This document shows, piece after piece, positions 59,296 to 64,000 of a stretch of DNA of 64,000 nucleotides. Under the pieces are notes generated by a model. The model was not told the DNA's origin. It did not search any database and saw nothing but the letters and a program-made list of their open reading frames with translations. The translations under genes and the position numbers were made by a program. Origin of the DNA: Punica granatum (Eukaryota > Streptophyta > Magnoliopsida > Myrtales > Lythraceae); NCBI RefSeq assembly GCF_007655135.1, contig NC_045134.1, positions 25,692,568-25,756,567 on the forward strand. The letters run 5' to 3'. Each line of letters opens with the position of its first letter. The first letter of the stretch is position 1.

Positions 59296-61304
59296 ATGGA
59301 GATGGCTGTCAGAGCTGCTTCACCGGCCCTCAGAGCTCCGGCTCCATCGCCGTCTTCCACGGCCACTAGAGTGTGGTGCTGTTCGCTCCCCAGACCTTCT
59401 CTGGATGAGAAGAAGAAGAAGAAGAAGAAAGCTCAGTTCAAGCCCGTCTCCGTAGCGCTGCCCACTTCGGCTTCGCTCTCTCTACTTGCTCTGTTCTCTC
59501 CTCCCTACGACGCCCGAGCCGTCACCCTCCCCAAGGACCAGATCGTCTCCTCCATCACCGAGGTAGTACATGATGTTTATTGCACGTTTGCATTTCCTGA
59601 TTGCTGGAATATGCATTTGGTTGTTATAAGATGTTAAAAATTGCTGCTGATTTGGGCTTTCGCAGGTTGAGAAGACAATCGATCAGGTTCAGGAGGCGAG
59701 CTCGGGTTTCCTGGACACCGCGCAGCAGATTTTTAAGGTCGTGACGGAAGCCCTGAAGCCTGCAGTTCCCATCGTACAGCAAGCTGGAGAGCAGGCACTG
59801 AAGATTGCTTCCCCTGCGATTTCCGAGGTTACTAAGAAGGCTCAAGAGGCAATGCAGAGCTCCGGCATCGATGCCGAGCCTGTCATGACCGCTGCTAAGG
59901 TCAGTCGGTCAATGTTTCTGTTGTTTTCCGTATATTTATGTGTGACATGCGATTGATATTCAATCTGGTTGCTTTGAAATTCTTCTGAGTTTGTTCGAAC
60001 ATAATAAAATGTAGCTAAGGATGTGTGGTGGGACATTTTCGGTTTTATCTTTTAGGATAAGCTCTTGAGATTTTACGAATGTATGTAGATTGCTGTTTCT
60101 GGTCGCAGACAGTAGGCGCCGCAGCTCAGCAGACCACAAAGGTGATCGAGGATGCCAAGCCCATAGCCTCCTCAGCTTTCGAAACCATCTCATCTGCTGA
60201 CCCCACTGTCATCCTTGGAACTGCCGGAGCATTATTTATCACCTACCTCATCATCCCTCCGCTTTGGTCCGTCATCTCATTCGGTTTTCGTGGTTACAAA
60301 GGTAACCATTAAGTTCAGTGGGCTCACGGCAATCCTTAAATGTGGGCCATAAACTGGAAAATGATATTCTGAAAGGTGATAATTTTTACCGAGAACGGTG
60401 ATAAAAGTTATGTTGTTGCTCTTTCTCCAGGAAACCTGACTCCCGCTCAAGCTCTCGATCTTATTTCCAGTAAGAATCATATCTTGATTGATATCCGGTC
60501 GGAGAAGGACAAGGACAAGTCCGGTGTTCCTCGCCTTCCATCTGATGCGAAGAACAGGATGATCGCAATCCCGTAAGGAACCTTCCTGCTGAATGTTCAT
60601 AGGTTTCGCTCTCTCATTGAAACTTCTAACCAATTGAATGAGTTTTTCAATCATAGCTAGTGCTAGAACATATCCCGTGATGTCAATATGCATGCGGCTA
60701 CCAAAAGTTTACCCTTGACTGAATATGGAGAGATCTCGGCATCAGATTTTTCGTAGCATTTTGAGGATGAAGTTATCAGCTATCGCCATATTTACGGTCA
60801 TTCTATAACTGGTTTTTCAGCTTGGAAGAACTGCCGAGCAAGCTGAGAGGCCAAGTCAGAAATGTGAAGCAGGTGGAGGCTGAAATCGCTGCTCTGAAAA
60901 TCTCTTCCCTCAAGAAGATCAATAAAGGCTCTAACATCGTCATCATCGACTCGTGAGTTCCTCTTTCCTTATTATTCCAAATTTGTATGCAATAACATTC
61001 TTTTCATCGCGGTCAATAGGTGTATGATTGAACTTAATAATAACCTCTCATCTTCGAATGCATTCTCAGGTTCTCTGACTCGGCGAAAATAGTCGCGAGG
61101 ACACTAACTAGTCTAGGCTTCAAGAACTGCTGGGTCGTGATAGACGGGTTCTCGGGAAGAAAGGGATGGTTACAGAGCCGACTAGGAACCGATCCCTACA
61201 ATTTCTCGTTCGTCGAGGTTCTCTCCCCGTCCAGGATCATCCCTGCTGCCGCTGGAAGATTCGGAACAACTGCAGGTCGGAAGCTGCTTCCCGGGTCCGA
61301 GTAG
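59296..61304 (+). CDS. CAS: chloroplast calcium-sensing receptor CAS
   Basis: Six exons fit with matching phases: 59296-59562, 59666-59899, 60109-60301, 60431-60572, 60821-60952 and 61070-61304. They give 400 residues. The N-terminus is a Ser/Ala/Pro-rich transit peptide with a run of lysines (about 38-45). The lumenal/N-terminal part is Ala/Gln/Val-rich and helical (59665 onward: VEKTIDQVQEASSGFLD...). A single membrane helix lies at about 200-222 (VILGTAGALFITYLIIPPLW). The stromal C-terminal half is a rhodanese-like domain (about 233-355: LIDIRSEKDKDKSGVPRLP and NIVIIDSFSDSAKIVARTL). The catalytic Cys of active rhodaneses is replaced in the loop DSFSDSA, so it is not a sulfurtransferase; this is normal for CAS. 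CAS sits in thylakoids and controls calcium-dependent stomatal closure, immunity and photoacclimation. The ATG at 59296 gives MEMAVRAASPA. Confidence 0.96.
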
Positions 61305-63814
61305 GAGTAGCTCCTGTCTACATTCCCAGGTCTGGTAAAGAGAATCATATGGCTCCAAATTGTGTATTCTCAGCTTAGACTAGTCCTCGATCCATCTTAT
61401 GTAATTCTTTGGTTAATGCCAATCAATTCCAATTAATCTCGAGTTTTCTTATGATTGATTCCGTAATTGATTCCACGGGATTGAGGTTTTATCTAAAAGA
61501 TCATGGATTTCTCTGTAGATGAGTTAGCTCTCAGGACTGGTAGAGAACTTGAAAAGGAAAGGCGGCTGCGTGTTTGGATCGAGTTGGTAATTTAATTCAA
61601 CACTAGGCTGAATCAAGATGGGCCCTGCATACACAAATCGTCCTTTTGTTATTATCTTGCTAATTTGCTAATAAATTTTTCTAGTACATGTAATATTCAA
61701 CAATTAATTTTAAAAAAATAGATTTGTTTCTACTAATGTATGCAATACTCATCGACATTTTTATTTTTATTTTTATTTTTTTTGCGATAGGACGTAGTAG
61801 AGGAAAAATAACATTAACAGAATAAAAGACAAATTGACTGAAAATTGGAACAATCAATTCAATATTATAATAACATAAAACTGTAAGTAAAAAAGAAATT
61901 CCTCTTAACATCAAAAAATTGTACACTTAAGAGTAGTGGCTACTACGATCTCAATAAATCAACCAAAATAGGACGGAAAAATTTATACAAAAACACAAAA
62001 AAATGGAAGAAAACAAAAATACAACTGTAAGGAATCGACATATCGATATCGATTTTTGCGGTTGTATATTTTGATGAGGAAAGATAATGAGGAGGTTTAA
62101 GTACAAAAAGGAGAAAGGAAAAAAAACAAGACGGATGATTCGATTTTTCAATGAATTATTTGATAACTTACGGACAAAATTTATCTCCCTTTTTCTTTTC
62201 ATAAAAAATTAAACAAATATACAAAATAATTAATTTAATTATTAAAATAACATAAAATTTTAAAAAGTTAAGGGGTGCGTTTGTTAGATCAAAATTTTTT
62301 AACTCTACTCTACTTAATTCTATTTATCTTTAATTTTTTCGTGCTTACTCAAAAGATATGATCTTATAATATTTTGTATTTAGTAGATTCATTCAATTTA
62401 AGTTGAGATTTTTTTTGGTCTGATTATACAATAAATTTTTTAATGATGTAAACACTACCGCATTTTAATAAATTATTTTATTCAGCGAAAAAAATACGGT
62501 TTTTTTTTCCGTTAAGCAAAAGAATTTTCGGTCTTTCCGTTCTAAACGGAGGAGGGCCCCAGTCGACGGCGATGGCCCATCAAGAGGATGATCGATGGGA
62601 TAGGATGGGATAGGATAATTTCCCGAATCTTGCTTGGCATGCATGTGAATCGCTATTCTTAGATTTATTTATTTTTAAATGTGTCTAACATTTTTTATTT
62701 AAAGGAAAATAATAATTAATAAAAAAAAGCTAAAGAATCATCATAGTGGGATATGGTCGAATGAATCCACCTCTTTCTCTTACGATCTTAGTGCAAGATT
62801 CAAATAATAATAATAATAATAAATTTCATATACCTTGGACAATCTATTATTATTATTTTAATGTTCTGATATATATCTATAATTAATTAATTAAATTAAA
62901 AATTAAATTAAAAAGTAGACCTCGTCTGTCTCCCATGGAGCGGGACATTTTTTGAACGTTAGTATGAGTGGCTCAACTAACGAAACAAATTAATGCACGC
63001 GCACATCTGCTCATCTGCTTGCCTTCACAGTTCACATGGGGGGTAGATCTCATCTAATTGAACTCCTGCTTACTAATACTCGTCGCGTGGGAAGTTCTCA
63101 CATCAACCAAATTCATTTTCATTCGACAAGTAAAATGACAAAATCTCCATCAGGCATTCCTCCGGAAGAGTGAGCGATCTTGACGGCTCGGTAACATGTC
63201 GCGCTGCTGACTGCCACCTTGGGTTCCTACTAACGTTCACCAACGTCATCCAATGGCACTAGCCGTCTCTTGTTCGCTGTTTCTCTCTTGGTCGGGATCT
63301 CATAGATCTGATATCCCGATCAATCGGGAGCTTAGAGAGTTGTTGTCCGAAGTTGCCGGTCACCTGAGTGGTAGGTGGCGGGCGGTGATGGTGCCCTAAG
63401 CCTGCCTCGATTGTCTCCTTTTTCTTTCTAACATTGAAGGTCATAGTTAAAGAAGCTTGATGTCGATGGCATAACCAAACGTATATTCATAATTATCATT
63501 TCAAAAAATCCAAAAATAAAAATAATATTTTTCTCCCAAATAATTCTCCGGACCACTATCCCAACAACCATTTATTCCAATACAAGTAACTAGTTTTTTT
63601 CACACGCTGGTTATGCGAGCTTGATGAGAAAAGAAAAGAATAAAAAATGATAAAATTTTATTTTATTAAAATATACAAGAGAAAAAAGAGATGCAATAAA
63701 AATGAAATAGCATAATTTAACTTGAGATTCGTATATATATTTTAATGTAAGATTGTGAAAGAACACTTTATCATGAGTTGAGAGTTTATGAAACTTCTAT
63801 ATGGAAGGATGTCG
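61305..63814. other. AT-rich intergenic DNA
   Basis: CAS 3' UTR, then AT-rich DNA. One end of the GTTTGG-type MITE (GGTGCGTTTGTTAGATC, about 62275) is seen without a partner. A more GC-balanced patch lies at 62930-63450 without recognisable coding. No gene is supported. Confidence 0.4.
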
Positions 63815-64000
63815 TGTTGAAGATACTAATCTCACGTTGAAAAGATGAATCAAAAGCCATTAATTTTTATGGAATTTGAGTATCAACACTTACTAGCTCA
63901 TGCTTTTAAGTGAAAATGCGTCCAAGTCCGTATGAACCTAATGAAAATTCAATATGATATCATAGTTTAGGTTACGCGTATACGTGCCCATGCGCTTGTG
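63815..64000 (+). mobile_element. 5' end of a second TRIM copy, cut by the window end
   Basis: A 140-bp stretch (63815-63954) starts TGTTGAAGATAC and ends CAATA, and it matches the terminal repeats of the TRIM at 47792-48376 (AACACTTACTAGCTCATGCTTTT against AACTTATCAGCTCAGGCTTTT-type sequence). It is followed at once by TGATATCATAGT, a worn version of the same tRNA-Met primer-binding site, then internal sequence. The right repeat would lie outside the window. Confidence 0.65.

Noticed and set aside
1..64000. CRISPR arrays, operons, prokaryotic defence islands or integrated viral genomes
   Set aside because: The window is plant nuclear DNA with introns. No regularly spaced direct repeats, bacterial gene clusters or viral replication genes were seen.

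Overview
This is a stretch of nuclear DNA from a flowering plant, most likely a eudicot. The genes have many short GT-AG introns, the intergenic DNA is very AT-rich with (TA)n microsatellites, and small plant transposons are common. All the proteins are plant families: a CLE peptide, an oleosin, a lumenal cyclophilin, CAS, TOUGH and a MIZ1-like protein. I cannot name the species from sequence alone. I built the gene models by hand from splice signals and reading-frame continuity, so exon ends are precise but there is no transcript support.

Layout. A CLE peptide gene (327-635, +) is followed by about 10.8 kb of repeats: a degenerate tandem array, a LINE RNase H remnant, a solo LTR, and a satellite-like array interrupted by a MITE. 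A small unknown membrane protein (11452-11892, +) and a second, inverted solo LTR come next. The densest gene cluster is 13.5-20.2 kb: an oleosin (-), a thylakoid-lumen cyclophilin (+, two exons) and a seven-exon NIPA/C3HC zinc-finger gene (-). An early nodulin-like protein (23127-23820, +) and a MIZU-KUSSEI1-like protein (30745-31650, -) sit alone in AT-rich DNA. The 16-exon splicing and miRNA-processing factor gene TOUGH (37379-44848, +) converges on a small membrane-protein gene (45485-45907, -). A complete 585-bp TRIM element and a 709-bp fold-back MITE come before a makorin E3 ligase gene (50580-53261, +). A truncated LINE fragment then lies directly upstream of a MIR162 gene (hairpin about 56114-56206, +). 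The last gene is CAS, the chloroplast calcium-sensing receptor (59296-61304, +). The 5' end of a second TRIM copy is cut by the window edge.

Functional links. There are no operons. Two genes belong to the same pathway: TOUGH promotes DCL1-dependent miRNA processing and miR162 targets DCL1 mRNA, and they lie about 11 kb apart. CAS and the cyclophilin both act at the thylakoid. I read these as coincidental neighbours.

I did not find a convincing new multi-gene system. The points most worth following up are the LINE remnant about 55 bp from the MIR162 TATA box, the intact TRIM with matching target-site duplications, the two solo LTRs, the duplicated decoy splice acceptor and the CAGTAG tandem acceptor in TOUGH, and two small plant-type proteins whose function I cannot state.
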